Assembly: GCF_047511655.1 (NCBI RefSeq)
Contig: NC_133389.1
Coordinates: 26,108,501-26,172,500 of the forward strand
DNA length: 64,000 bases
Direction of reading: 5' to 3'
Source of the DNA: Castor canadensis
Lineage: Eukaryota; Chordata; Mammalia; Rodentia; Castoridae
Numbering within the stretch: position 1 is the first letter of the stretch; the number at the start of each line of letters is the position of its first letter. The translations under genes and the position numbers were made by a program. Shown in pieces: positions 35,533-48,800 of the stretch. The notes below the pieces were generated by a model. That model searched no databases and was not told the origin of the DNA. It saw only the letters and a list, made by a program, of their open reading frames with translations.

Positions 35533-35656
35533 TTCTTTCTTTCTTTTTTTTTTTTGAGACAAAGTCTTGCTTTGCAGCCCAGACTGGCCTCAAACTTGCA
35601 ACCTCCTGCCTCAGTCTCCTAAATTCTGGGATTACAGGTATGTACCACCACACCAG
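35533..35656 (-). mobile_element. B1-like SINE
   Basis: 'ttgagacaaagtcttgctttgcagcccagactggcctcaaacttgcaacctcctgcc...gggattacaggtatgtaccaccac' with a T-rich (A-tail) start. Confidence 0.85.
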
Positions 35657-35831
35657 CTTAACTATTCTGACACACCATGCAAGGTTCCTCTCCCAGAGAA
35701 TTAATGTGAATTCCTCAAAAACAGTTAAAGAACAACCCAAATAACACATAGACCATCTCTGTTGAAGATTTGTAATATAAATGACACAGTGAAGGACCTG
35801 AGAAGTCATGCCATAATAAAATACATTTAAC

Positions 35832-35925
35832 TGGAGTTGGGGATGTAGCTCCAAGGTAGAACACTTGCCTTGCATGTCCAAGGCCCTGGGTTCAATCCCC
35901 TGCACTGCAAAAATAAATACATAAT
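35832..35925 (+). mobile_element. ID-like SINE monomer
   Basis: 'ctggagttggggatgtagctccaaggtagaacacttgccttgcatgtccaaggccctgggttcaatcccctgcactgc' plus an A-rich tail. Confidence 0.85.
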
Positions 35926-35994
35926 ATTTTTAGATTTACTGAGCATATCACAAACTCCTGCAACCACACAGTCCTTTTTTAAAACATGCCAAGT

Positions 35995-36085
35995 TTGGAG
36001 GTACACTTGCTGAGGCAAGCTTGGGCTACATTGCAAGATCCTGTCTCAATAAAACAAAACAAAACAAACAAAACAAACAAAAAAA
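35995..36085 (+). mobile_element. B1-like SINE, 5'-truncated
   Basis: 'gctgaggcaagcttgggctacattgcaagatcctgtctc' plus an (AAAAC)n tail. Confidence 0.65.
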
Positions 36086-36758
36086 TTCCACTTACTATTT
36101 TGAGAGACGCTAGTGCTCAAGTCACGTGGTTTGAGAAATGAGCTACAGGTATGCTTTACCTTACTGCAAGGCCCCCAGAGGCAATGCTGAAGTTTCATTG
36201 ACAGTTATATGCCTAGGGCAGCAAGAGTGAGGGCAAAAAAATAAGACAGAAGACAGGAGGCAAGCACAAAGTGATGCCACACCTAAGCTGGTCACTGCTC
36301 GGTGAACCACAGACAGCTCATGACTCACCACATAGGATGCTTGTAGGCTGGCAGATTAGAAAACTGTGCCTGGAACGGTCCTTCCAGGAGGAAGAGCAGG
36401 GGATTTGCCTACTGCTTTCTCTCTGTCTCTCGCTGGAGAGAGTATATTCCACAGTAACACCAGGCCCTTCAGGCAGCTGCTGGGGAAGCCAAAGCGCATA
36501 GCCTGTGGCTGGGTGCATCTACTGAATCTGAGAACAGGAGGAGCCAGAACTGCCATGCGACCAGCTGGGTCGGGTTTGGGATCTGGCACCACAGAGGATG
36601 CCCCACAGCAGGGGCCATCGAGGCCAAAGCCTGACCATCACCCATGGGAGAAGACAGCCAGCTTTGCTGGTGCCTGTGGAACTGTGAGCAAGCAGTCCAG
36701 GGTCTGATGCACAGATGAGGCCCAAGGAACCTGAGAGAACATCCATACACTTAGGAAA
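36086..36758. other. Intergenic sequence, nothing recognised
   Basis: GC-richer segment at 36.3-36.7 kb with overlapping open frames on both strands in several frames (up to 113 codons). This is typical of chance ORFs; no domain is seen. Confidence 0.45.
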
Positions 36759-37353
36759 TGTAAAAGGGACAAATTACCTAGAAGAGGTAAAAAGGGACAA
36801 AGTACCTAGGAGACAGACGAGGAGACAAGTGTACCTAGGAGAGGTCAAATGGGACTGAGATGATGATTTCCCATAATAACTTGCCTGTGTTTCCTGGGGA
36901 GATGGGGGAGAATGACATAGATTAATAAACAACTTTTCAAAAATATTCTATATAGAAACAGAGTGAAGAATTAATTATAGGAAGGATTTAAGGTATCACA
37001 GGAATGAGGCCACAAAATTCTTTAGCCTGGGGAAGCATGAGGCATGAGCCAAGTCACCTAGGTCACTCTGCCCTGACACCATCAAGATGATAAATAACCC
37101 CAGGAAAAGCTTTTCCCGCTTATCACAATCCTTTCCTGGAACATACAGCTCATGTGAGAAATGACTGATACACTAATGTAACTGTAGCAGCCCACTTGCT
37201 CTAACTCCCCTCTTGTCCTTTTTTATAAAACCAGACCCTTTGGATGCCATATCACAGCACTGTGGGCAACTATGATACACTTCCCCAGGTAGCCATCCTT
37301 GCTTTGGCCTGAATAAACTCCTGGTTCTTAGATTCCAGGTGTTGACAGTTACA
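36759..37353 (+). mobile_element. Solo LTR of an endogenous retrovirus
   Basis: Starts TGTAAAAGG and ends GACAGTTACA, a 5-bp terminal inverted repeat (TGTAA/TTACA). A TATAAAA box lies at 37224-37230 and AATAAA at 37312-37317, 82 bp downstream, giving a short R region. The U3 start holds about three imperfect copies of a 'gggacaaa.tacctaggagag' unit (36765-36855), enhancer-like. No matching target duplication was found. Confidence 0.65.
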
Positions 37354-37929
37354 TAATTATCAGTATCTCACAACCCACATACACAGCAGCCTGCAGCACC
37401 TGTTCCGGGTGCCCAGGGCCTCTGGAAGCAGGGAACAGACAGTGTAGCTCAGGCCCCAGACTCTGAAAGGTGCAGTCAGCCAGCACGCAGGGATGTGTTC
37501 CCGTGAGCAGATAGACAGCACAGGGCAGAGACTCAGGACAACAAAATTCCCTCAAAATTAAATTAAAAAGGTAATTTTAAAAAAATGTATAAGCTTTGCT
37601 TATTTTTGCTTGAAAATGAAGTCCAAGTAACAGAGATGAGTTGTTTTAAAATTAATGCCTTCGTTACTCTTTGAGGAATGATTTTAGCAATAACTCTACA
37701 CCTAAATTAATGTAATAAATTGATTGCACACTAACAATTAGAAACTGTTCACCTCAACATCCACTTAGCAAAAAATGAAACTTGCTGTTTTTCTACATAA
37801 GTGGCAAAACAAACTCAAGTAGAAAAAGCAGAGAAATTGCTTTTCACAGGGAGAAATGATTCACAGAGAAAAATCAAGTCAGATCTAAAACAAAATGAAG
37901 GATAAAGGATAATGTCATTATCTATATTT
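37354..37929. other. Intergenic sequence, nothing recognised
   Basis: No feature could be supported. Confidence 0.4.
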
Positions 37930-38055
37930 AAATCCAATGGCACTTGTCTGTAGTTCCATCTACTTGGGTGGATGAGGCAGGAGGATGATCTGAGCCCAGG
38001 GCATTCAGGGTCAGCTTGGGCAACATAGCCAGACCCTCTCAAAAAAATAAAAAGT
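37930..38055 (+). mobile_element. B1-like SINE
   Basis: 'aatggcacttgtctgtagttccatctacttgggtggatgaggcaggagg...cagcttgggcaacatagccagaccctctc' plus an A tail. Confidence 0.8.
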
Positions 38056-38071
38056 ACATGTTTTAAAAACA

Positions 38072-38160
38072 GGGCTAGAGGGGTATAGTTCAGTGGTAGA
38101 ATGTTTGTCTGTCATCAGCAAGGCCCTGGGTTCAACCTCTAGCATAAATTAATAAATAAC
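38072..38160 (+). mobile_element. ID-like SINE monomer
   Basis: 'gggctagaggggtatagttcagtggtagaatgtttgtc...aaggccctgggttcaacctctagc' plus an A/T-rich tail. Confidence 0.8.
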
Positions 38161-39636
38161 TTGCCTGCATTTAAATTAAGAATAATATAATAAATACACA
38201 CTCTGAGGTCATCACACAAATGGTGTTATCTGGGTCCTAGAGCTTGGTGACACTTTTTTCTTGTCCTACAGGAATAAGCCTGCCAGGCAGACAACATAGC
38301 TATAAATAGACCAGACAGCATAGGAGTGCATAGGAGGAGCATGGCTCAGTTTTACAATCCAGTTACCCATTTTTTCATGACCCCTATCAAGCTGTTCTTT
38401 CACACATTTTATCACTTTCATCTTACTAGGAGAATCTCTCACTTCTGTTCTATTAATAGTCACATAATTCTGACACCACATGTATGGGGCTTGCCTCCCA
38501 CAGCAACTAATTCTCCAACTCTTTGGACACCAACTAGATGTTCCACAACTCAATGCTGATGTCACCTGAAGTTAGCACAGAACCCAGAGTAACGGTGACT
38601 CAGTCCGACAAGACTGGCCCCATTTCAGACACAGATCACAACTGATGGGTTACCCATCAGTATGGTTCTGACTTGGCTACAGACTGGGTTCCTCCAAGCC
38701 CCTTATTATGGATGGGAATTTGCTCAGAGGAATCACAAAACTCAGGGAAAAATAAATCAGGTGTCTACTCTTTTTAGGGCACAGATGAGTAGCCAGATGA
38801 AGACCAAAGAAGTTCAGAAGCTTCCTTTCAGAGTTTTCTCTTACATGCTCTGTCCTCATAGTTAGGGGATACCACCTTCCTGGCACATCAATGTTTGCCA
38901 GCCAGGAAGCTCTCCAAACTCCATAGTTTAGGGATTCATCATGTCAGCATGATAGATTATTAACTCCCCACCCTAGGGGGAGGGGTGGGGCACTGAAAAC
39001 TGGAACCTTCTAGTCATGGCTTGGTGTTTCTGGTGAATGGTCCCCATCCTGAAACCATCCATAAACCCTCCAAGAATTGCATAAAAAGATGCTCCTATGG
39101 ACACGAAATTGAAGGGATTTAAGAGCTCCATGGGGCCAAAGACCAGAACAAAAATGCACACCTATCATTCAGGACATTCCAAGGTTTAAGAGCTCTGAAT
39201 AAGGAAGCAGAGATAAAGAATGAAGATACATATTTATTATTTCACAATATCACAGCATCTGAGTACACCTTCATTATACTTTCACTGCAGGTTGAAGTCT
39301 TCAGAGTGCTTTATACTGTATGCAGCTCAGGCAAGCAGTCAAATAACACAGGGGAATGCAGTAATCAGATGGATAAGCGGCCTCCAAATCCACTTCCTGG
39401 AAGTCTTCCTGCAGATTGAAGTGACTTTGGTGGAATTGAGACAATAATGACCTTAATTCCAAAGAGACTGGGTGTCCTTGACCTTTTCCTTCCAATGTCC
39501 CAGGCTTGCCATTTCACTGGGTCTGCAGTCTTGTCCACTGAACATGTGCCTCCTACAGAAGCTCATTTGGCAGTTGGTTAAATATTTACTGAAAGGCAGT
39601 GAATGTTGTAAATACATATGTTTTATCCACAAAGGT
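38161..39636. other. SKA1 3' flank
   Basis: No gene is recognised. A second AATAAA on the minus strand at 39233-39238 could serve a longer SKA1 3' UTR, so part of this stretch may be transcribed. Confidence 0.4.
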
Positions 39637-39642
39637 TTTATT
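39637..39642 (-). terminator. Candidate SKA1 polyadenylation signal (AATAAA)
   Basis: Minus-strand AATAAA, 86 nt past the SKA1 stop codon. It is the first canonical signal downstream. An alternative AATAAA lies at 39233-39238. Which is used cannot be told from sequence. Confidence 0.5.
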
Positions 39643-39727
39643 TCTAAAACAGGAAAAAGACATGAAAAAGCTAAATAAATTATATAGGATTAGCCTCTAT
39701 GCCCTACTGCAGCCAGCTCCAAAGACT

Positions 39728-39876
39728 TCAGGTTATGACATAACGAGTGAGTCCTCCCCCTCGGACCTCTGACAGCCTCCGGCAGTGTCGCAAAATATTC
39801 AGGATTGTATAGAACCTCTTGTCAGCTTTCAAAGTCGTGAACTCCTTTATGTCAGCTTCCACTATAAAAAAATGAC
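39728..39876 (-). CDS. SKA1: SKA1 coding exon 6 (last)
   Basis: Acceptor ...TTATTTTCAG precedes 39876. The exon encodes the end of the microtubule-binding winged helix, including the RHCRRLSEVRGGGL basic patch, and stops at TGA 39730-39728. Confidence 0.95.
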
Positions 39877-42800
39877 CTGAAAATAAGGATGTTAGTGATA
39901 ACTTTTATGTAGTCAACTCTCAAGATGAATCTTTAAGCCATTAAACTATGAACATGAGTGCCATTAATCTTTTTTTTTGGTGGACTGGGGTTTGAACTCA
40001 GGGCCCTGAGCTTGCTAGGAAGGTACTCTACCACTTGAGCCATGCCCCTAGCCCTTTTGTTTGCTTTTTAGTTACTTTTCAGCTAGGGTCTTGCTTTTTG
40101 TGCCTGGGGCCAGCCTTGGACCTGTGCCTCCAGCAGAGCTGGGATTACAGAAATGAAACACCACATCTGGTTTCCATAAACCATGGAGATATGGTCTCAC
40201 TAACTTTTTGCCTGGGCTGGCCTCAAACCAGGATCCTCCAGACCTCTGCCTCACAAGCAGCTGGGATTATAGATGTGCCACCACATTTAGCCCACATTTA
40301 TCATTCTTACTGTCATTATCCAATCAAACTGAGAAACTGGGGCTGGCCAAGTGGCTCAAATGGTAGAGTGCCTGCCTAGCAAGTGTGAGGCCTGGAGTTC
40401 AAACCTCAGTGCTGCAAAATTTAAAAATAAATAAAACCTGCAAAAAACCCCCCAAAAACCAAGAAACTGAATTCTTGCTAAAATAATAGTTATTCTAACA
40501 ACTGAAGCTGCATGATATTTACTGTAGCATTTATCAGTATTGGTATCTCTGAACAACCCACTCTTCCAAACGTGTTACATAGAGGTGGATGACAGTGAGC
40601 TCTCTGCCTCATTGGCAAAATGGGATAAAGTACTTGTGAGGACTAAAGCTCCCAGCACACCATCTGGCACACAGTATGACCAACTATTATTGTTGCTATC
40701 TGAATTCTCAATGCATGGGTACAGTTCCACAGTAGACTCTCAGGCAGCGTTGCTCAGTCTCACCACTACAGACCTTTTGGGTTGTACCTTTTGGTACAAC
40801 CTGTGCGTTGTGCGGTGTTTCAGCAGCATCCCTGGCCCCACCCACCAGATACAAAGAGCAATTCCTACCCCACTGGAACCACCAAAGGTATCTCCAGGAT
40901 GACAATGTCCTCAGTGGGAAAATTGTCTCTGGTTGAGAATTAACTTTCTAGATTTAGAACTTTCTAGGATTAGCTTTGTTCCTCCAAAACAGTTGGCATG
41001 TACACAAACATGTGCCATAATTTTACCTTTAGTATCCTTTGTTTCTTCATTAATAAATCTTTGATAGAGATTTCTATTCACAGAATTCATAGATGCTTTT
41101 GGCTGATGCATAATCTTGTATTTACCAACCACTGCCTTGTTGATTTCTTTAATGACATCATTAATTTGACAATAGGTTAAGCGAGACTTCATGTACCTGA
41201 AAAAAGTATATTTTTAAATCATCACACAAATTATTTTCTTTGAAAAAAAATCTAAGCATGATGACTTCATATAGTATCAAAGTACCCTACTGTAAAACCA
41301 ATTTTATGTCAACTTTCAAATAGACTAGACACATCTCAACAGCTGAAAACTTAGACATGACAACGTATCAGTGCCTAACTTCCCTAATTATATCCGGATA
41401 CATTCATCCACTCTCTACCTATGCTGTATTAATATTAAAACTTAAAATAAGCTTTCAAGTTCTAATTCAAATGGACTGAATAACTACAAGATATGTTTAT
41501 TTAAACATTTAAAAATGTGTGCAAATAAAAGAAAATTTTAAATGTTGATTAAGTGTACTATTGATAGCACTCTTTTTTGAAAAACATGCATTCTGAAAAG
41601 GAAAAAAGGAGGAAGAAGCAAAAGGCCAAAAGGCAAGATAAAAGATGACACAGACCACAAGGAAGACAGTGGTAACTAAAACTGACAGAGCCGGCTACAG
41701 GGGAACGCCAGCACAGAGAGAGTGGGGCTTCTGATTTTCAGCTGCAAGGGCTGGGAACCACTGCAGAGCCATGCTCCTTTCGACTGGCTAGCTCAAATTC
41801 CTTTAAAGTGGGCCCTTTCACTCTGAAGTCCCTCATCCACCTGGATCTCACTCTTGCCTGTCCTCTGGTCACCATGGAGCCAGTCTTACGATATAAAAAT
41901 AGGATAATTGATTTTGAGGGATCTAAACACCAAAACCAAAATTCAATGATCTGCCCCAATTTTCCCACAACAAATTGTCCTTCACCTCTCCTCAGAGTGG
42001 CAGTGTTTCAATTAAAAGCTCTTTAATGCAAAATAATACAGGAACTTTTATTTAAAGGAGAATGTCTGTATTTAAAAAAAAATCCATTTTTTAAATTCTT
42101 TTCTAAATTCACTTTTGCAGCCCTGTTTTTTCCAAGCAAAATTTTCAAACTCCTGATGCTTGGCTTTCCCCAACATACTTCAGAATGCCTCATCCTCTCA
42201 ATTCTCACCTTCAGTCCCAATATCTACCCCAAATCTGTGCCCTCAGTATTAATTTTTAAAATAAATAGAAGTCCTATGCTTGGGATACATTCTTAGTTAT
42301 CCTAATCTTCTAACTTTACCTCTCATTCATTAACTAGCTCCTTAGTTTAAAAATGAATATTCCACATGACTATTCTCATTTCCTTCCTTCATCTCTTCAC
42401 AGAAGCAGTTCCTCAATACCCCTTCACTCAACTGTTCCTTCTAGCCATTTGCTCTTCACACTGGTCCACGTGGTAAGCAGAAACAATTACAACCAAAAAT
42501 GAATAGCATCAAAGTGTCAACCCAGTCTTCTTTCCTAAACAATGGGAGGGAGAAAGACAACACAGGGGAATGGGAGGTTGAATATGACCAAAGTACATTA
42601 TATATGTCAAAATGAAAACGTCAAAATGAAACCCATTATTTTGTATATTAATATACACTAATAGAAATCATTTAGAACAAAAGAACAAAGTAAACATCAG
42701 AAGCAGACTCAGAAATGAAAGAGATGTGAGAAGTATGAAAAAGTATGTTTAATATGCTAAGGGCTTTAATTTTAAAAGGACAAAATGAAAAAATAGATGG

Positions 42801-45800
42801 GTAAAGTAATCAGAGATGGAAACTCCAGAATCAAAAGGAAATGCTAAAAAAAAAACCTCAGAAACAGAAATGAAGGTGCGCTGGTGAGCTCATGGACAGA
42901 CTGGACTTAGGTAAGGAATGAAGTGACCAAAACATCCCAAGATGAGATGCAAAGAGGGAAAACAAAGCAAAAACAAATAAAAATATACCACAAAATCCAA
43001 GAACAGTGACACAATTAGAAATGGTATGAAAACACATAATGGGAATACCAGGAGGAAAAGAAAATATATGCAAAGAACTCTAAAAACTAAACAATAATAA
43101 AATAAACAACCCCACTTAAAAAAAAAAGCTAACAACCTGAATAGACACCTCACCAAAGCAGATACACAGATGGTAAACAAGAATATGAAAACATGTTCAC
43201 TATCGTAAGCATACGATCCAGCAATCAGGTGCAAAGTATTTAACCAAATGAGTTGAAAACTTAGATCCACACTAAGCCCGTGCATGAAAGGCACTTATAG
43301 TGTCTTTGTTCATAACTTCCCCCAAACTGGAAGAAACTAAGACATCCTTCAGTAGGTGAAAGGATAAATAACTGTGATTCATCAGACAATGGGATGTTAT
43401 TTGGTGCTAAAATGAAATAAGGTATCATGCCATAAAAAAAACATGAAGAAGCGTAAATCCATATTGCATAAAAGAAGCTTGTCGGAAAAGGCTACATACT
43501 ATAAGAATACATCTATGTGACATTCTGGAAGTGGCAGTGAAAAGATCAGTGGTTGCCTGGGGCTCAGTGAGAGAAATAGAGATAGCGAGCACAAGACACA
43601 CAAGACAGTGAAAGTCTTTGATGACACTGCAATGACATGGATGACGCTCTGAAAGTGAAATAATCATGCCCTTTGCCCCAGAAACTCTCTTCCTAGGACC
43701 CTGTACTAAGGAAGTAAGGAGCGCAAAATAAACTTCAGTAAAAGAAATCTCACCATACCATTATATGTAACAATGAAATCAACCCAAAATCTTATTTAGA
43801 GAATGCTTAAATAAATTATACAATCACCACATAAAATATTGTAAAGTTATTAAAATCCAAATTTTTAATGATAGAAAAATCCTCATGATAAAATAAATAA
43901 TTGTATTTAGAGTATAACCACAGCGTATTAACAATCTGAAATACCTGTCACATATATGTAATTAAATAAAATCTGGTACCTGAATGCTAGAATTAGAAAT
44001 GAATTTTGTTTTCTGAATATAAATACTGTCTAACAACATACATTATTTGTAATAGAAATAACAAAAAATGTCACACAATATAAAACTTGTAAGTTAAACC
44101 AAGCCCTGGAATTATGAGAATTAAGAACATGAAATTCCATAACTGGTTCTCCCATTGTTGCTATCAGTAAAAAACAAAGGTACTCTCCCTTCAGGGGAGG
44201 CACCATGTCTTCTCATTTCTGTGTTCTCAGTGACAGGGCTTAGAATACAGCACAGGCTCAAACGAGTGTGTATGACAAGAGACAAATGGAAACACACCAA
44301 TTTCCTTAAAATTACAGCACAACTGAGGTTACTTCTAAGATGTGTTTGGGAAATCCGTATCACAGAATGGTCCTAGAGAAGACCTAGGCAACAAACAGAC
44401 CCATTGCTATGAAAACGGGTTTTACAACTAAACAGAAAATACAACTTTAAGCACTTTCCTGCCTTTTCACAGTACAATGTAAAACTATACACAAGATCAG
44501 TTATTTGAACACAGCACACAATTAATATCATGCCTTCTGATTTAAACAATCAAGTATGTTGATTATTAAAAAGCTGAACATTAAAATTTATCTTCAGTAC
44601 TTACGCAGGAACACTGTTGAAATCATCAGTAGTTATAAACAGCATTTCTTTAATACTTCTTTCTTTTGCAGGCTTCTTTACAGGTGCAGGTTCTTCAACT
44701 TTGACCCGTTCTTCAGGGTCATGATCTGTTCCGTTAACTCTACCGAGTAAAGATGTACATGTGTACAAGCAATTGTTAGGATTAAGCAGCGCACTGGAAA
44801 TTTTTCAACTGAAAATAATCAACCTTAAACACATGCCTCATTCTGTTATTTTATAACCAACATTTGTTTCTATCCCTACCCCTTCCCGATGAAAATGTGA
44901 ACTGTGAAGGAAATGTTGAAATCTTCAGAATTATGGCTATCTCTATTTACGTACACATCTGAAACATGGTATATGCATATCGTCTGTCCCATGGCTCCTC
45001 ATAGTCAGCATAGGTAAAGTTGAACCATCTTAACCCCTACTTAGCTTCTCTCCCTGACTGCCCTTGTTCTGAAGCTGGAAGCATCAGTCATCTCCATTTA
45101 TTATAATGTATTCTGTTAGTAGGTAGTGCCAGTCACTGACTATTGCAGACTCATTTTAGTTGCCAGCAATGAGTATGGGTAGCCACTGGATTCAGTCTGC
45201 CCAATTTTATTCAGTGAGAGCCTACTACAGCTCCCACTAGCAAATGGAGCCTAGAAACAGACTATAGCTTTTAGGTTTACCTGCCAGTGAAGGAACAGAC
45301 CTCTGCTGCTATAGTGCTTAAAAGAAAATACCAGACACAGAAAACTGAAAATTCAATACAGAATAAATCCAAGAAAATGCCCAGAAAGATGACAAGTGGT
45401 GATTCTATTCATTAATGAGAACAAGGGAGAGGAGAGAAACAAAAGCCTTCAGAGGTAGAATGCAGACAATGGCTAAGAGAGAGAAAAGGCAAAGATGGCA
45501 AGTCCCTGCCTGTGTGATGGAAGCAGTGGGTAAAGACAGCTACTAACTCTCTTCAGTCTCAGACTTGCAAAACTTCAGGAGGAAAGAGCTCCCTGATCAC
45601 ATTCTCAGCAGGCTATGAGATCACCATTGGAGTTGGACATTTGAGCACTGACAGTGGAGTTGGGTAAGCAGGAGTAAAAGAGCTTTGGGGAGACACTTGT
45701 AGTTAAGGGAGTGCAGAAAGGAAGGAGGCAGCTGCATCCTAGATCCAGGATGACAGACAAGGAAGCACAGAGGCAGTGTGGAAAACGCATCTCAGAACTA

Positions 45801-48800
45801 AGGGGTAAACAAAGAGCGATCTGGAAAGCAGACTCAGGCTGGAGAGGGACTTTTGACCTCTTTGTGACCCGTAAGCCATCAGTTTTGCAAGCATGGTGGT
45901 AATGACAGCAGAAAGCCAAACAGGACTTCTGAGAGAAAGGCAAGCACAAACATACTGTCAGTGAACAGAAAGAACAGAATAGAAATTAGAGGGGAAAAGG
46001 CTAAGTTGATCGCTCTTTTGGTTATTTTTTCCAAAGAGTTCACCAAGCTTATTCTTACCCTAAGGCAATGGTCAGAGGAGGTTTTGCACACAGGACAAAA
46101 TCTTGGCAACATCTGGAGACCTCTGCATGTCACAACTGCATAAGGAGGAAGGATGCAACTGGTATCTAGTGGCTGGGATCAGGGATGCCCTATTCTCACA
46201 ACAAAAAACTTTCCTACCTCAGCCACTGGGCTGAGGTTGAAAAACAGTGCTAAGGGAAAGAACCAGTAGGAAAAAGCCTATGGAGAACCATGCTCAGGAG
46301 AGGAGGCTTCCCTCAGAGATACAGGATAAGGAATCCAGTGAAGATGTAAGAAATATTATTTCTAATGCAAGAGATGAAAAAACTGAATAATCACTGACAA
46401 AAATTGCAAGTCAATGATAGAGCAGATGGCTTTGAGGTATTTGTTTCCAGGGGTTTCTAAGCTCAAACAGCAAGAACAGTATCAGTACACTTACAGGCTC
46501 TGGGTTGCTTGCATTTGAGGCAAATGGGAAGGAATGTTTTCTTTAAGATGCTCCACATCTTTATAATCTTCTTCCAGAGATTCACAGAGCTCCTAAAATT
46601 TAAAAAATGCTCATGAACAAGCAGAGTTTTGGGGCTGGGGTGTACAGTGGTAGAGCACTTGCCTGGCAGGTATGGGGTCCTGAGTTCCAGCCCCAGTGCA
46701 GGGGAATTAAAAAAAATTGGCTTCTACACTGTTTTTAAATGGTGACAAAATATTTTTCTCAGCAAACAATCACTACAATCACATTACAACTATGAGGCAG
46801 TATTGAGTTTTAAGTCTTTCCCCAGTAACTTTAACTTTGGGACGTAACTAAGAAACAGATGAAAGATGGATGTTTTTTATTCTGGTAAACTGCTTTTAGC
46901 ACACGTTCCCCATGTCACCTGTGTTGATGGTACCAGAGCAATGATAAGCACACGATGACCTCCACCCAACATTCATTCACTTTAACAAAAATTTCTATTT
47001 TATCATAACTGATTTTGGGTGTTTTCAGGTTTGTTTTTTTAAAATGTCTTTATTTAATTTCTACTGTAACTTGAGGCAACGAACTCATGCAAATTTTAAC
47101 AGGGAAAATACTCTGTACCTTTGGGTTCCTGTCATCTGGAACAGGAACAGAAATCTCAAATAGCCTTCAGTTCTCAAGTGAATGTTCTCTAGACCCACAC
47201 CTAACACTGGGTATTCTTGGATAGGTCAGAATTGAAATAGCAATAATGATTTCCATTTCAAATGTATGATGTCTTTCTTTTAAAGAGCTGACTGACAAAG
47301 ACACTGGCTTCATTTTAACTAATAGTAGGACAGGCATAACCATACAGCTGGAAAACCTTTACAGCCCCTAAGGATTCCAAGGCCGAATGCAGCTGGAGAA
47401 GCCACCTTGTTCAATCCCATTAAACACTCCAATGGCTCTAATAGTAACTGAGATAATGGTACAGACTATTTTCTCATTAGGAAAAACACAAGCACTTTTA
47501 TTAGCTGAAGTCAATTAGATGTCTTATTTAGAATGAAATGTGCATGTGAGTGAAACTCAAGTTTTTCTTGACTGAAGAATCCTTACGTTACATTTTATAA
47601 AAACACAGAAATGCAAAAATAGAAGAGAGTTAAGAAAAAGTCCAGTATTATTTTTCAAATGAATATCCTGAGATCCCAAGAAGTATAAAGACTTTCTTGG
47701 GGTGTCGGCAAGAACCAAGGGCAGCCAAGGTGAGACTCCACAGGTCCTCACCCAAGGCAAGTATTCTCTATACACTGCTATCCCAAGGCATGCTTTATTT
47801 ACATTAAACCTGCCGAGAATTATTTAGAAACCCTCCTTTTTAGTTCAATGTCCCTGGCCATCAGAATGAAAAAAGAAATAGCTGTGGAGGTCTGGATTCT
47901 CTGGGAACATAACATAAATGGCACTCTATACCATAATTACATACAAGCTAAGAACATTATAACCCTAAAGAATCCTTGCAAATGACTTGGTGATCAGGGA
48001 GTTGGTATCCATTGCCTTTTTATGTTGTTTCTTCATTTGAAAAACATTACCTTCAGTGAAGCGTTAGTTTGTTCTTGAAACTGAATTTCCAATTCGAATT
48101 TATTTAGAAGTTCATTTACTACAATGATCTCATCTCCTATTTTATTTAACATTGTCTTCAAGGCAGGCTCTTGACCTGTTATAAACAAAGATAAAATGGA
48201 GGACAAAGTATATAGCAAAACAATATATGAGTACCCATGTGGACAAAGCTATGACTTAGACACACTTGGGCAAGAGAAAGGACTGTTCCTTCAGCCCTAG
48301 CACCTGCCTCCATGGATAATCATAGGCCTGTTTCTAAGTAGTTTGTAAGAGGAGGATGGAGAAGTAGGCACAAAGTGTTCCCTGTAGCTTTTGGTTCTTT
48401 TAAATTCCTTCACTACAATGAAACACCTAGAAATACTAAACAAGCACCCATATATATACACCTAGCTGAGCATTCATAAGAAGAAGGTAAATCTGCAAGG
48501 GTTCCTATGTAAAGAGGGACCCACAGAGAAGGTGGCAGATGTGAGTAGATGCTGTCACGGTCCTAGTCCAGGGTGGGGAGCGAGGCTAAAGCAGAGGGAG
48601 TCAGACTCAGCAACTGCATAGACTTGACCTTAATGGGGATAAGATCCCAGGCTTTGTGGCTTCAAAACAGGGCTGGAGTGGCTCAAGTGGTACAGTGCCT
48701 GCTTAGCAAGCATGAGGCCCTAAGTTCAAACCCCAGTACTGCCAAAAACATAAAATAAAATAAAAATGAGGCTTCAAAACAAGGTGTTGGAAATGACAAT

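Noticed and set aside
36356-36750. Clustered open frames on both strands
   Set aside because: Overlapping frames in several phases reflect locally higher GC and few stops; none has family resemblance.
41027-41196. Read-through variant of SKA1 exon 5 ending in the intron
   Set aside because: The frame stays open for a short way past the donor, but the downstream exon restores the conserved family C-terminus, so the spliced form is the gene.
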